Shown: positions 9,503-18,966 of the stretch, in pieces
Numbering within the stretch: position 1 is the stretch's first letter
How the letters are laid out: every line of letters starts with the position of its first letter
DNA from: Chitinophagales bacterium
GTDB taxonomy: Bacteria > Bacteroidota > Bacteroidia > Chitinophagales > Chitinophagaceae
Reading direction: 5' to 3'
Assembly (NCBI GenBank): GCA_013298665.1
Contig: JAAFIK010000003.1
Coordinates: 81,908-145,907 of the forward strand
Length of the DNA: 64,000 nt
Position numbers and translations under genes: made by a program
Notes under the pieces: generated by a model
The model's input: only the letters and a program-made list of their open reading frames with translations
Databases searched by the model: none
Told to the model about the DNA's origin: nothing

Positions 9503-11608
9503 TTGAAAAGCTTTATTTACATACCTGTACCATTGGCTTTGTTGTTGTGCATAACGGCAAGCTATGCACAGGCACCCTGCACCGATGATTATTTTTCAGC
9601 CCGCATCAATACGCCAACGGCCAAACACAATTATGCGGCCATCAGTACACCGGCTGACGCCATTCTCTTATCTGGTTATGTGCTGAACAACAATACCCTG
9701 CTGCGTAACGGGTGGCTTACACAACTGTCTGCCCAGGGCAGCCTTTTATGGAGCAAACAATACAATTTTACTTTTTACCAATCGCTCGATCTTCGCGCTA
9801 TTATTAACGCGGGTAACAATACTTACCTGGCGGGTGGCTTTGCCAGCGACCGGGATACCATCAACAACTCCGACAAATTCCGTGTGCCATACCTGCTGCG
9901 GCTCGACGAGTATGGTAATGCCATCTGGGGTAAATATTTCGAGAAATCCGGCCTGGGCTGGCTCCAGTTCAACCACCTGCTGCGCCTGAACGATGGTCAT
10001 TTTATGGTCGTGCTGTCAACCGGCAATGCGAACCTTATCATGAAAATTGATGCGGATGGCCATATCAAATGGAGTACCGGTCTTTATACCCTGCTGCGGC
10101 CATTCCTGCCCGATTACCCGCGGTCGCCCTATACCTATTATGATTTTCCCATGCCCATGGCCATAACGCAGTTGCGAAACGGACAACTGGTGGTAGCCCG
10201 GTCGGTTAGCTATTTGAGCGACTCGGCTACGCTGCTGCAGAAAGGGGTTGATCTTTTTGCGCTCAATCCGGTCAATGGCGATACCGTCTGGCGCAAAACC
10301 TGGCTCATCAGGGATTCCCTGCAGAACAATACCCGGGCCTACGCCGATGTTAAAAGCCTGGTGGAGCTGCCCTCGGGCGAACTGAGCTGTATCAGTTCTT
10401 ATGGGGACATCAGTGCAACATCCCCGCCCTATACATCCAGTGCAATCAACTACATATTCAGTGCCGGTGGCACACTCAAAAAAGCACTTACCTACACTGC
10501 AGCCGGATTACCGCTATTGTATTGTACGGCAGCCAGTGCCAATACCGCCGGCGGGGAGCAGCTATTGCTGCTCGACGATGCCACAGCCCCTATGTTACTG
10601 GCCATAGATGCTGCGGGCGGGGTACAATGGGCCAACCGGTATCCCACCGTTCCGGATATGGGTACCAATACACTTGTGCGCAATGGCAATGGCAATTACA
10701 TCTTTTCATCATTGCTCAACGGAGCCAATAAAAACCTGTCGCTCATCAAGACGGATCCAAAAGGCAATATGGAATGTCTGGCATCACCGGTGGCCATGAC
10801 CACGGCCGACCGCTCCGGGGATTATTTTCAGGGCAATCGTTTTGTACCGGTCACCATTGATACGGTACGCGGTAATTTCTGGCCCTCCCCGCCGGGAACC
10901 ATATTGGTACGGCCATATGCGCCGGTGGTACAGACCGACTGCCGCAAAACCTGCTGCCGCGATACCACCGGCCCGGCACAAAGCATTGATCTTTGTGAGG
11001 GTAAGGCATATACCCTGCCCAACAATTATACGGTTACCACAAATGGCGATTACCCGATCCTGCTCAAAACGGCAAAGGGCTGCGACAGCATCATCTATTA
11101 TACCGTACGCTTTTCTTCTTTTCCGGTGGTTGATCTCGGGTATGACCAATGCCTGGAGGATAAGGATTCGGTAATACTGGCTACTGCACCCGGCTATGCC
11201 AGTTACAACTGGATGGGTACGGCCGGTACACTGCCAACTTATACGGTAAAACAGCCGGGCAGCTACCGGGTGAGTGTAACCAATGGTTGCGGTACGGCAA
11301 GGGATACGGTTGATATTTTTCAGCAATGCGAATTTGATACGGATATGCCCAATGCGTTTACGCCCAATGGCGACTTTCTCAACGATACCTGGGGCATCAC
11401 CCGGTTTAATAAAAACAGGCTGATCAGCCTGGTGGTGTATAACCGCTGGGGACAGCAGGTGTTCAAAACCACGCGGCCGGCCCTCCGCTGGGATGGTACG
11501 CTGGGGGGATTACCCCAATCGGCGGGGGTATATATTTATTATCTGCAGATGGAAACGCTCAATGGTAAACCAAGGCGGCAGAAGGGGTTTGTGACGATTG
11601 TGCGGTGA
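9503..11608 (+). CDS. Secreted surface protein with type-B T9SS (gliding-motility-associated) C-terminal domain
   Basis: 701 aa from a TTG codon; no ATG is available in frame before residue ~170. The TTG start gives a clean signal peptide (MKSFIYIPVPLALLLC...SYAQA). The body (~30-430) looks like a repeated beta-propeller or delta-60-type secreted sensor region. A PKD/SprB-like Cys-rich segment lies near 480-610, and the last ~85 residues (PNAFTPNGDFLND...NRWGQQVF...W.G...GVYIYY) are the CHU_C type-B sorting domain. Such proteins are exported by T9SS and attached to or released from the cell surface. Function beyond that is unknown. Confidence 0.8.
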   Translation: MKSFIYIPVPLALLLCITASYAQAPCTDDYFSARINTPTAKHNYAAISTPADAILLSGYVLNNNTLLRNGWLTQLSAQGSLLWSKQYNFTFYQSLDLRAIINAGNNTYLAGGFASDRDTINNSDKFRVPYLLRLDEYGNAIWGKYFEKSGLGWLQFNHLLRLNDGHFMVVLSTGNANLIMKIDADGHIKWSTGLYTLLRPFLPDYPRSPYTYYDFPMPMAITQLRNGQLVVARSVSYLSDSATLLQKGVDLFALNPVNGDTVWRKTWLIRDSLQNNTRAYADVKSLVELPSGELSCISSYGDISATSPPYTSSAINYIFSAGGTLKKALTYTAAGLPLLYCTAASANTAGGEQLLLLDDATAPMLLAIDAAGGVQWANRYPTVPDMGTNTLVRNGNGNYIFSSLLNGANKNLSLIKTDPKGNMECLASPVAMTTADRSGDYFQGNRFVPVTIDTVRGNFWPSPPGTILVRPYAPVVQTDCRKTCCRDTTGPAQSIDLCEGKAYTLPNNYTVTTNGDYPILLKTAKGCDSIIYYTVRFSSFPVVDLGYDQCLEDKDSVILATAPGYASYNWMGTAGTLPTYTVKQPGSYRVSVTNGCGTARDTVDIFQQCEFDTDMPNAFTPNGDFLNDTWGITRFNKNRLISLVVYNRWGQQVFKTTRPALRWDGTLGGLPQSAGVYIYYLQMETLNGKPRRQKGFVTIVR

Positions 11609-11617
11609 AACAGAGAC

Positions 11618-11635
11618 AGGATAAGAAGTAGCAGG
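11618..11635. repeat. Dispersed 18-bp repeat copy
   Basis: AGGATAAGAAGTAGCAGG here is an exact reverse complement of 29410-29427, and a near copy sits at 2751-2767. All three lie just downstream of stop codons. Confidence 0.6.
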
Positions 11636-11698
11636 CAGCATGAAAGTACGTCCTTAGTCTTGCTTCTGACGTCCTGGATCTCATGTCTGACCAAAAAT

Positions 11699-11733
11699 CA
11701 AAAGCCCCGATATAGAAATACCGGGACTTTTGG
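11699..11733. terminator. Bidirectional rho-independent terminator
   Basis: AAAAGCCCCGATA pairs imperfectly with TACCGGGACTTTT, and A and T runs flank the stem on both sides. It lies between the convergent T9SS-protein and pyrophosphatase genes and could serve both. Confidence 0.6.
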
Positions 11734-11818
11734 TTATAATGGTTCTGACTAGAAATCGTTGTTCGGCGTTTGCGTCGCTAAAATAGGGTTTTATTTGTTA
11801 ACACGAAACAATTGCGTA

Positions 11819-14545
11819 CTATTTTTTAGTAACCCTTACGTCCACACGCCGGTTTTGTGCTTTGCACTCCGGTGTATCATTAGCTGCACAAACAGGGTGT
11901 TCGGCACCGTAACCCTCTGAGGTCAACCTTTCGGCAGCAACACCCATCTGTACCAGCGCACCCATGGCGATCTTTGCCCTTTCGGCAGACAGCTTACGGT
12001 TTACATCTGCAGCCCCGCTGTTGTCTGTATACCCGCCCATCCTAATGTTCAGGTCGGGATAAGCATCGAGGATCGCTTTCAGGTCTTTCAACTGCTCCAT
12101 CGAAGCGGCTTTCAATACCGATTTGCCGTTTTCGAAATACAGCCTGTCCATGGTAAACCATTTGTCTTTACTAACGGTATCTGTGCTGTTGACGAATGTA
12201 ACCAGCTTATGTTCAAAACTGTTGGTTCCTGCTTTCAGGGTGGTGCCGTTGGGCAGTTTGATGTCGCTGATGTCGCCGAGGTTGTACTGGTAATCCCCAT
12301 CTGCATTAACGCTGCCTGCAGCCGGTGCACTGGCCGCGTTGCTGGCTATGGCTGCTGCATCACCCGCGATGCTGTTGTCGGGCGCTGTTACCACGGTAGT
12401 GGCTGCATCCGCAGTCGTAGCGGCGGTTTTGTGCATGCTGGCCAGGGTAGGTGCGATGACCAATGAAACGATGCTCATCAGTTTGATGAGGATATTCATA
12501 GAAGGCCCTGAGGTATCTTTAAACGGATCGCCTACGGTATCACCGGTTACAGAAGCCTTGTGGGGTTCTGATTTTTTATAATAGGTCTGGCCATTGATTT
12601 CAACCCCTTTCTCAAAAGACTTTTTAGCGTTATCCCATGCACCACCCGCATTGTTCTGGAACATACCCATCAGTACACCACTCACGGTAGCGCCTGCCAG
12701 AAAGCCACCCAGGGCTTCAGGGCCGAGGATAAATCCGATGATCAATGGTGAGATGATGGCAATAGCACCGGGCAGCATCATTTTTTTGATGGAAGCTTCG
12801 GTGGAGATGGCCACACATTTATCGTATTCCGGTTTACCCGTACCTTCCATAATACCGGGGATGGTGCGGAACTGGCGGCGTACTTCTTCTACCATCGCCA
12901 TGGCCGCTTCACCCACCGCGCGGATGGCCAGTGAAGAGAAGATAAAAGGAATCATACCGCCCACAAAAAGGGCAGCGAGTACATCTGCTTTATAAATGTC
13001 GATACCCTTGATGCCTGCCACACCCACAAAGGCAGCAAACAGTGCCAGGGCGGTCAGGGCTGCGGAAGCAATGGCAAAACCTTTACCCGAAGCAGCAGTA
13101 GTGTTGCCCACGGCATCGAGTACGTCTGTTTTTTCGCGCACTTCTTTGGGCAGTTCGCACATTTCAGCAATACCACCGGCATTATCGGCAATAGGACCGA
13201 AAGCATCGATGGCCAACTGCATGGCTGTGGTAGCCATCATACCCGCAGCGGCAATCGCCACACCGTAAAGACCGGCGCAGGCATACGAGCCATAGATACC
13301 ACCTGCCAGTACGAGTATAGGGAGGAAGGTACTTTCCATACCCATGGCGAGACCACCGATAACATTGGTAGCGTGGCCGGTAGCGCTCTGGCGGATGATG
13401 CTCATCACCGGGCGCTTACCCATAGCGGTATAATATTCGGTAATGATACTCATGAGTACACCCACGGCAAGACCGACACCGATGGCGCCCAGTACACCAT
13501 TGCGGGTAAAGGGAATGCCACGGAGTACCATATTTTCCGGCAAAACATAATAAACAAGACCCACACAGGCAATGGCGGTCAGTACCATCGAGCCCCAGTT
13601 GCCCATATTCAGGGCTTTCTGTACATTGGCAGTACTGATACCGGCTTTGTCGCTGATGCGTACAAAGAAGGTACCGATGATGGAAATGATGATGCCCACG
13701 CCAGCGATGAGCATGGGGAGGAGGATGGGGGAGAGACCGCCAAAAGCATCGCCACCGATCACTTTTGTTTCCTGCCCCAGCACCATGGTAGCCAGTACAG
13801 TAGCTACATAAGAGCCAAAAAGATCGGCACCCATACCCGCTACGTCACCCACATTGTCGCCCACATTATCTGCAATGGTAGCAGGGTTGCGGGGATCATC
13901 TTCAGGGATGCCTGCTTCTACTTTACCAACAAGGTCAGCGCCCACGTCGGCCGCTTTTGTATAGATACCACCGCCAACACGCGCAAAAAGCGCAATGCTC
14001 TCTGCACCAAGACTGAAGCCGGTAAGAACTTCAATGGTACGGAGCATGCCGGCAGCGTCTGCCTCAGGAGCAAAGAAATGTTTCAGAATGAGGAACAGTC
14101 CACCCAGACCCAATACGGCGAGTCCCGACACACCCAATCCCATTACGGCACCGCCGGTAAAGGAGACATTGAGTGCTTTGGCAAGACTTGTTTTGGCCGC
14201 CTGTGTGGTACGAACATTGGCCTTGGTGGCGGCGCGCATACCAATATACCCGGCAGTGGCACTGCTCACGGCTCCAAGAATAAAGGCTACGGCAATACTC
14301 CAGTGGGAGTGTTCATTGCTCTGCGACATAAAGCCCAGCAGCAAGGCCACAATCACCACAAAATAGGCGAGTATTTTCCATTCGGCACGCAGGAAGGCCA
14401 TGGCACCCTCAGCAATATAGTTGCTGATTTCTTTCATACGGTCGCTGCCTGCATCTTGCTTGCTGACCCAATTAAACTTGATTAGTGTGTAAAGAAGTCC
14501 TAAAACTCCCATCGCCGGAACGGCGTAAAACAACATTTTGTCCAT
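11819..14545 (-). CDS. hppA: Membrane-bound K+-dependent pyrophosphatase fused to an OmpA-like domain
   Basis: 908 aa against roughly 650-800 for most ion-pumping pyrophosphatases. Residues 1 to ~704 are the multi-helix M-PPase, with the substrate-site motifs [19 protein letters not shown] and DLFGSY (~215-250). The GNTTAA motif, with Ala rather than Lys, marks the K+-dependent subfamily, which pumps Na+ or H+. An Ala/Thr-rich linker (~705-793) leads to an OmpA-type peptidoglycan-binding domain (~794-908) with GYTDNSG...[10 protein letters not shown]-PPase C-termini face the periplasm, so the fusion could tether the pump to peptidoglycan. It hydrolyses PPi and energises the inner membrane. 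Confidence 0.93.
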   Translation of the reverse strand: MDKMLFYAVPAMGVLGLLYTLIKFNWVSKQDAGSDRMKEISNYIAEGAMAFLRAEWKILAYFVVIVALLLGFMSQSNEHSHWSIAVAFILGAVSSATAGYIGMRAATKANVRTTQAAKTSLAKALNVSFTGGAVMGLGVSGLAVLGLGGLFLILKHFFAPEADAAGMLRTIEVLTGFSLGAESIALFARVGGGIYTKAADVGADLVGKVEAGIPEDDPRNPATIADNVGDNVGDVAGMGADLFGSYVATVLATMVLGQETKVIGGDAFGGLSPILLPMLIAGVGIIISIIGTFFVRISDKAGISTANVQKALNMGNWGSMVLTAIACVGLVYYVLPENMVLRGIPFTRNGVLGAIGVGLAVGVLMSIITEYYTAMGKRPVMSIIRQSATGHATNVIGGLAMGMESTFLPILVLAGGIYGSYACAGLYGVAIAAAGMMATTAMQLAIDAFGPIADNAGGIAEMCELPKEVREKTDVLDAVGNTTAASGKGFAIASAALTALALFAAFVGVAGIKGIDIYKADVLAALFVGGMIPFIFSSLAIRAVGEAAMAMVEEVRRQFRTIPGIMEGTGKPEYDKCVAISTEASIKKMMLPGAIAIISPLIIGFILGPEALGGFLAGATVSGVLMGMFQNNAGGAWDNAKKSFEKGVEINGQTYYKKSEPHKASVTGDTVGDPFKDTSGPSMNILIKLMSIVSLVIAPTLASMHKTAATTADAATTVVTAPDNSIAGDAAAIASNAASAPAAGSVNADGDYQYNLGDISDIKLPNGTTLKAGTNSFEHKLVTFVNSTDTVSKDKWFTMDRLYFENGKSVLKAASMEQLKDLKAILDAYPDLNIRMGGYTDNSGAADVNRKLSAERAKIAMGALVQMGVAAERLTSEGYGAEHPVCAANDTPECKAQNRRVDVRVTKK

Positions 14546-15030
14546 AAGTAGTTATCTGTCAGATTTTTAATTTGGTGGGCAAAAATAGGGTAAAAGGGGC
14601 AAAAACGGCTCTGGTTGGGTAAAAAGTGGGTAAATATAAATGCGTACTGCGTACACAGTAGCGGGAGAAGAAGTTCCGGTACTTAGCAACCAGGTACTAA
14701 GTACCGGCTGGGGTTACGGGTAGGATGCGCCACTGATGCGCCACTGATGCGCCACAGATATCCCACTGTAAAGGGGAGTGGGATATCTGTGGGTAAGCAC
14801 TGGCTGAGCAGAGGGGAGTACCCGGGACGCAGTAGCAGGAGAAGAAGTAGTAAGTATCCCGACAGACCCCATGTTTTCCCGTATTTACCCGGGTTCAGGC
14901 AGTACCTGGTGTGTGGGGCAGCGCAGCGGATTTGCAACAGCGGGTTTGTAAGGTATTGGCCTGGGCGGGCCGGAGATAACAACATTTCAGGCATTGTATT
15001 TGTTAATATTCATATATTAAAACAATTCCT
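14546..15030. other. 485-bp spacer rich in short repeats and hairpins
   Basis: No gene seen. It holds an inverted repeat CCGGTACTTAG/CTAAGTACCGG (14676-14707), three 11-bp units GATGCGCCACT (14724-14755), a perfect 16-bp hairpin (14752-14767 with 14777-14792), and two near-identical CAGTAGCRGGAGAAGAAGT copies (14656-14674 and 14830-14848). Promoters for hppA (minus) and the sugar dehydrogenase (plus) should lie at its two ends. Confidence 0.6.
14752..14792. repeat. Perfect 16-bp inverted repeat
   Basis: CCACAGATATCCCACT at 14752-14767 and its exact complement at 14777-14792 with a 9-nt loop. No T run follows on either side, so it is not an obvious terminator. Confidence 0.7.
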
Positions 15031-16719
15031 ATGCGCATATTTTTCTACACACTCCTGTCTTTTTTTACCCTTACCCCCATATTTCTGCAAGCGCAGGCAC
15101 CCGTGATCAGTTTTCAGACGCTGCAAAGCGGATTGAGTTCTACCGTTGATATTGCCCATGCGGGCGACGGCAGCAACCGCCTTTTCCTCGTTGAAAAAGC
15201 AGGCACCATCCGCATCTGGAAAAACGGAGCCCTGGTTACACAGCCCTTTATCAACCTCAGTTCGGTGGTACTCAACAATGCCAGTGAAAGGGGATTGCTC
15301 AGTGTGGCTTTTCACCCTGCCTATGCGGTAAACCGCTACTTTTTTGTGTACTATACCAATAGTTCGGGAGCCATTACCATTGCCCGTTACCGCACCAGTG
15401 CCGTTAACCCGGACAGCGCCGAGCTTTCTACCGGTGTGGTTCTGCTCAATATCCCCAAGACTGCCAACAACCACAATGGTGGCAAACTGAACTTTGGTCC
15501 GGATGGCTATCTCTACTTTGCTACGGGCGATGGCGGTGGTGCGGGTGATGTGCCCAACAATGCACAAAACGGCAATTCGCTGCTGGGTAAAATGATCCGG
15601 CTGAATGTGAACGATTTTACGTCCCCGCCCTATTATACGATTCCTGCAGACAATCCCTATACCAGTGATCCTGCCGTGCGGGATGAGGTATGGGCAATTG
15701 GTTTGCGTAATCCCTGGCGCTGGAGTTTCGACCGGCAGACCAATGATGTATGGATCGCTGATGTGGGCCAGGGGCTCTGGGAGGAGGTGAATTTCCGCAG
15801 TTTGGCCAGTAGTGGCGGCATCAACTATGGCTGGCGTTGCTATGAGGGAAACAGTGGTTACAATACAGCAGGTTGCGCTGCGGCTTCGGCCTATATTGCC
15901 CCCATTTTCGTCTATCCGCACGAGAATGCCACCGGTGGCTTTTCCATTACGGGGGGATATGTTTACCGGGGTACCGAGTTTCCCTGGCTGCAGGGGTATT
16001 ACCTCTGCGCCGATTATGTTTCGGCCAATGGCTGGCTGATCAAAGCCAACGGCAGCGGCGGCTGGTCGGTTACCCAGCAAACGGGCTGGCCTGCCGGTCT
16101 CTCCGGCTTTGGTGAGGCAGAGGATGGTACGCTTTACGCCCTTACGCTGGGGGGAACTTTTTATAAAGTAAATGCCACCAATCCCATACCCCTACAACTG
16201 CTGGGCTTCAGGGCTGCAAGGGGAGAAACGGGGGCGATACTGCGCTGGCAAACCGCACAGGAGGTGAACACCTCCCGGTTTGAAGTAGCATTTGGTACGG
16301 ATGGCCGGCAGTTTACCACCATCGGTACTGTTGCCGCCCTGCGCAATACCGGTACCGGGCAGTACAACTATCTGCATACCACAGCACCTGCCGGCGGCAA
16401 CGCATACTATCGCCTGAAAATGATCGATGCAGACGGCACATTCAGTTATTCCCCCATCATCCGGCTGGAGGATAGCCGTACCGATAAAATCGGCACGGTG
16501 TGGCCAACATTGGTTACGGACGGGCTGATCAGGGTTTATCCGGGCCCGGGTATGACCGCCGTGGCAGTCTTTGACGCGCAGGGGCGGCGTGTGCTGAATA
16601 CCGCTGTCAGCAATAGCAATGTACAAACCCTGTCGGCCGCAACCCTTGCAAAGGGGGTATATACGGTACGGCTGCAGGGGGGCGACGGGTACCGCGCGGT
16701 GAAAGTAGTGGTGCAGTAA
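15031..16719 (+). CDS. Secreted PQQ-dependent sugar dehydrogenase with T9SS type-A tail
   Basis: 562 aa. Signal peptide MRIFFYTLLSFFTLTPIFLQAQA. Residues ~30-375 form the GSDH six-bladed propeller shared by soluble glucose and sorbosone dehydrogenases, with DGSNRLFLVEKAGTIRIW, NHNGGKLNFGPDGYLYFATGDGG, GLRNPWRWSFD and WIADVGQ motifs. Residues ~395-465 are a fibronectin-like module (LLGFRAARGETGAILRWQT). The last ~75 residues (TLVTDGLIRVYPG...GVYTVRLQGG) are a T9SS sorting domain. The protein probably oxidises sugars or aldoses outside the cell with PQQ; the substrate cannot be read from sequence. Confidence 0.88.
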   Translation: MRIFFYTLLSFFTLTPIFLQAQAPVISFQTLQSGLSSTVDIAHAGDGSNRLFLVEKAGTIRIWKNGALVTQPFINLSSVVLNNASERGLLSVAFHPAYAVNRYFFVYYTNSSGAITIARYRTSAVNPDSAELSTGVVLLNIPKTANNHNGGKLNFGPDGYLYFATGDGGGAGDVPNNAQNGNSLLGKMIRLNVNDFTSPPYYTIPADNPYTSDPAVRDEVWAIGLRNPWRWSFDRQTNDVWIADVGQGLWEEVNFRSLASSGGINYGWRCYEGNSGYNTAGCAAASAYIAPIFVYPHENATGGFSITGGYVYRGTEFPWLQGYYLCADYVSANGWLIKANGSGGWSVTQQTGWPAGLSGFGEAEDGTLYALTLGGTFYKVNATNPIPLQLLGFRAARGETGAILRWQTAQEVNTSRFEVAFGTDGRQFTTIGTVAALRNTGTGQYNYLHTTAPAGGNAYYRLKMIDADGTFSYSPIIRLEDSRTDKIGTVWPTLVTDGLIRVYPGPGMTAVAVFDAQGRRVLNTAVSNSNVQTLSAATLAKGVYTVRLQGGDGYRAVKVVVQ

Positions 16720-16839
16720 TGGCAGCAAATGGTGGCTGGTGTTACCGCATGCGCTGATCAGGCCAGATAACCGGTTATCGTTTCTTTTGCCCCGCAAGTT
16801 GGCGTTGCGCGCTATCTTGTACCATAAATATTCATCAGT

Positions 16840-17841
16840 ATGACATCTGCCCGGCAACCTTCCCTGGTACTGGCGATTGGTCTTCCCGCACTCGTCTTCG
16901 CCAGTTGTATAATACTGCATTTCACCGTAGCCCCGGGAGCCGGTGATCTGTTCAACAAAGCCTTGCTGGCTGATCTTGTGATTACGGCGCCGCTGCTTTA
17001 TTGGTGGAGTATCCGCAGATCCGGCTGGTCTGCCATGTCCGTATTGCGTGTCGTGGTCATCGGAACACTTATCGGGGGGTACCTGATCAGCGATCCGCAG
17101 GATCCCTTTATGCACCTGCTGCGGAAAGTGGTTGTACCGGTGATTGAATTGGTGGTGGTGGCCGGTATTATCCGGAAGCTGTATCAACTGCGTCGGCAGA
17201 CGGTGCATGGCGGGGATTTCCTGGTCCGGTTCAGGAACATCGCTGCGGAGACCTTTGGCAACAGAAAAATCGGTAATGTCCTCGCCGCCGAAGCAGCCGT
17301 GCTGTATTACCTGTTCAGGTCACCTTACAAAGCAGAGAAAGGCGTTCGCCATTTTACGAATTACAAGGAAAGCGGCATACTGGTTACCCTATGGGCGGTA
17401 CTCTTCATCTTTACGATTGAAGCAGCCGGGATGCACTTTCTTTTGCAATTGTGGAGCCATACCGGCGCATGGATCATTACGGGTATGAGTTGCTATACCT
17501 GTCTGCAGGTTGCCGCGCATATGCGTGCGGTTAAATCACGGGCAATCCGTATCAGTGGGCAGCAATTGTGGTTGTTCAACGGACTGGCGGGGGATGCCTG
17601 TATCGACCTGGCCAATATCCGTTGTGTGGAACAAACCCGTAAAATGCCTGCAGACGCGTCTGCAATAAAATTAGCGTTGCTTGGTACACTCGAACCGCAT
17701 AACATCATCTTATACCTTCATGAGCCGGTAACCATCACCCGTTTTTTGGGTATCCGGCGGCAGAGCAGCGTCGTTCTTTTTCATGTAGACCAACCCGCGA
17801 CTTTTATCAGTGCAATGGGAGGAGCAGTACTGAGTACTTAA
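16840..17841 (+). CDS. Uncharacterised polytopic membrane protein
   Basis: 333 aa, not recognised. About six hydrophobic segments (~10-30, 40-58, 68-85, 95-112, 178-200, 208-228) and a C-terminal soluble region (~235-325) that may be PH-like. A TATCTTG element (16813) resembles a -7 box. The last codons (GTA CTG AGT ACT TAA) lie inside a copy of the GTACTNAGTAC repeat, so the repeat supplies the stop and the terminal VLST residues; ribF ends the same way. Confidence 0.65.
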   Translation: MTSARQPSLVLAIGLPALVFASCIILHFTVAPGAGDLFNKALLADLVITAPLLYWWSIRRSGWSAMSVLRVVVIGTLIGGYLISDPQDPFMHLLRKVVVPVIELVVVAGIIRKLYQLRRQTVHGGDFLVRFRNIAAETFGNRKIGNVLAAEAAVLYYLFRSPYKAEKGVRHFTNYKESGILVTLWAVLFIFTIEAAGMHFLLQLWSHTGAWIITGMSCYTCLQVAAHMRAVKSRAIRISGQQLWLFNGLAGDACIDLANIRCVEQTRKMPADASAIKLALLGTLEPHNIILYLHEPVTITRFLGIRRQSSVVLFHVDQPATFISAMGGAVLST

Positions 17842-17882
17842 TACCTGGTACTTAGTATTCAGTACTGAAGTATTGATACTTC
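17826..17882. repeat. GTACTNAGTAC palindrome cluster at a gene 3' end
   Basis: GTACTGAGTACTTAATACC, GGTACTTAGTATT and CAGTACTGAAGTATTGATACTT follow one another and overlap the stop codon of the membrane-protein gene. They belong to the dispersed family also seen at 14676, 24356, 26853, 29306, 30393, 30541 and 39323. Confidence 0.7.
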
Positions 17883-17898
17883 TGCTGCGGAGTTGAAG

Positions 17899-17946
17899 CA
17901 TCGGGGTAAACATCGGGGTAAACATCGGGGTAAACATCGGGGTAAA
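17899..17946. repeat. 12-bp tandem array (4 units)
   Basis: Four perfect head-to-tail copies of CATCGGGGTAAA directly followed by a second, unrelated 14-bp array. There are no spacers, so this is a microsatellite-like array and not CRISPR. Confidence 0.9.
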
Positions 17947-18044
17947 CCCGCTGTCTGAGACCCGCTGTCTGAGACCCGCTGTCTGAGACCCGCTGTCTGA
18001 GACCCGCTGTCTGAGACCCGCTGTCTGAGACCCGCTGTTCAAAA
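17947..18044. repeat. 14-bp tandem array (6 perfect units plus 1 degenerate)
   Basis: CCCGCTGTCTGAGA is repeated perfectly at 17947, 17961, 17975, 17989, 18003 and 18017, with a diverged unit at 18031. It ends 30 bp from the stop codon of the barrel gene at 18074. Copy number could vary between strains by slippage. Confidence 0.92.
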
Positions 18045-18073
18045 CCCGCGGTGGCGGGCTTTGCCCCGCCATC

Positions 18074-18694
18074 TCACCTGAAATAATACCCGATATTGAT
18101 CCCCAGCGTACGGTTGCGGAGGTTTATGCCATCTTCTTCCACATTGTTGTTGAGGTTGGACAGGCCATGGTAATAAGTGGCTTCTACAAATACTTTATTG
18201 ATGCGATAGGCGATGCTGGTGGAGAGACCGAGGTCGAACCAGCCATAATTGCCATACCCGAATGTCATGTTGCGGGTGATGGTGGTACTGCCGAGCGTAA
18301 TTTTCTCTTTCCCGAAATTGGTGATGCCGAGTACGGGACCAAAGCCAAGGCTGACACTGCGGGTGTCGCTGCCGGCGGGGAACTGCAGGCTGAGGTTGGG
18401 GGCAAGGCTGAGGTAGTGGATGGTGTTTTCGATGATGCGGCTGTCGGTATAATTGGTTTTGAACGAGCGGAGGTTGTAGCCGATGGATGGGGAGAAGTGC
18501 AGGGGACCGTCAAACGGGACGTCTAACTGTACAGCGCAACTGAATCCGGGTTTATACGAGGTGGTTTGTTTGGCTTCACTAAGGGTTACCCTCGCTGTAC
18601 TGATGTTCGGTCCCGCTTTGACGGCGATCCTGGTTTGTCCGGTTGCATAACCGGCTACCCATACCCATGCTGCTGCAGCAATAACTTTTTTCAT
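18074..18694 (-). CDS. Outer-membrane beta-barrel protein (PorT/OMP_b-brl-like)
   Basis: 206 aa. Signal peptide MKKVIAAAAWVWVAGYATG, then alternating beta-strand segments such as IAVKAGPNIST, LHFSPSIGYNLRSF, HYLSLAPNLSLQF and FGYGNYGWFDLGLSTSIAYR, ending in an aromatic residue (IGYYFR), typical of small Bacteroidota eight-strand barrels. The ligand or role is unknown. It is isolated in a repeat-rich stretch. Confidence 0.82.
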   Translation of the reverse strand: MKKVIAAAAWVWVAGYATGQTRIAVKAGPNISTARVTLSEAKQTTSYKPGFSCAVQLDVPFDGPLHFSPSIGYNLRSFKTNYTDSRIIENTIHYLSLAPNLSLQFPAGSDTRSVSLGFGPVLGITNFGKEKITLGSTTITRNMTFGYGNYGWFDLGLSTSIAYRINKVFVEATYYHGLSNLNNNVEEDGINLRNRTLGINIGYYFR

Positions 18695-18966
18695 GTGTTG
18701 TTTTTTGTTACATCATCAAACCGGGCGGAAAGCCCTTTGCCCGTTACAGCAGGATACAAAAGTCAATTGCTGGTTTTTAAGCCCGGCAAAAATAAGGAAT
18801 TGTTGGGTTCCGTGTATGTGATACGGGGTACTTAGTGGCAGGATAAGAGGTAAGATAGCGGGTTAGAACCCCGCGGCATAAGTATCAAGATGGGGCGCTG
18901 TCCTGATACTTGCATCTTATGTCTCACATCTATGACAGGGTACCCGTTCCCGGCAAAGCGGCAAAG

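Noticed and set aside
13373..14485. 370-codon plus-strand open frame antisense to hppA
   Set aside because: It lies wholly within a strongly supported pyrophosphatase gene, has His/Thr/Gly-rich composition typical of reverse-frame translation and matches no family.
15010..16080. 356-codon minus-strand open frame across the sugar dehydrogenase
   Set aside because: Antisense to a complete GSDH domain; composition is that of a shadow frame.
17899..18044. CRISPR array
   Set aside because: Units are 12 and 14 bp and directly abutting, with no spacers and no cas genes.
17710..18072. 120-codon minus-strand frame with a repeated peptide
   Set aside because: The peptide repeat is only the translation of the 12-bp and 14-bp tandem arrays; no signal, domain or start context.
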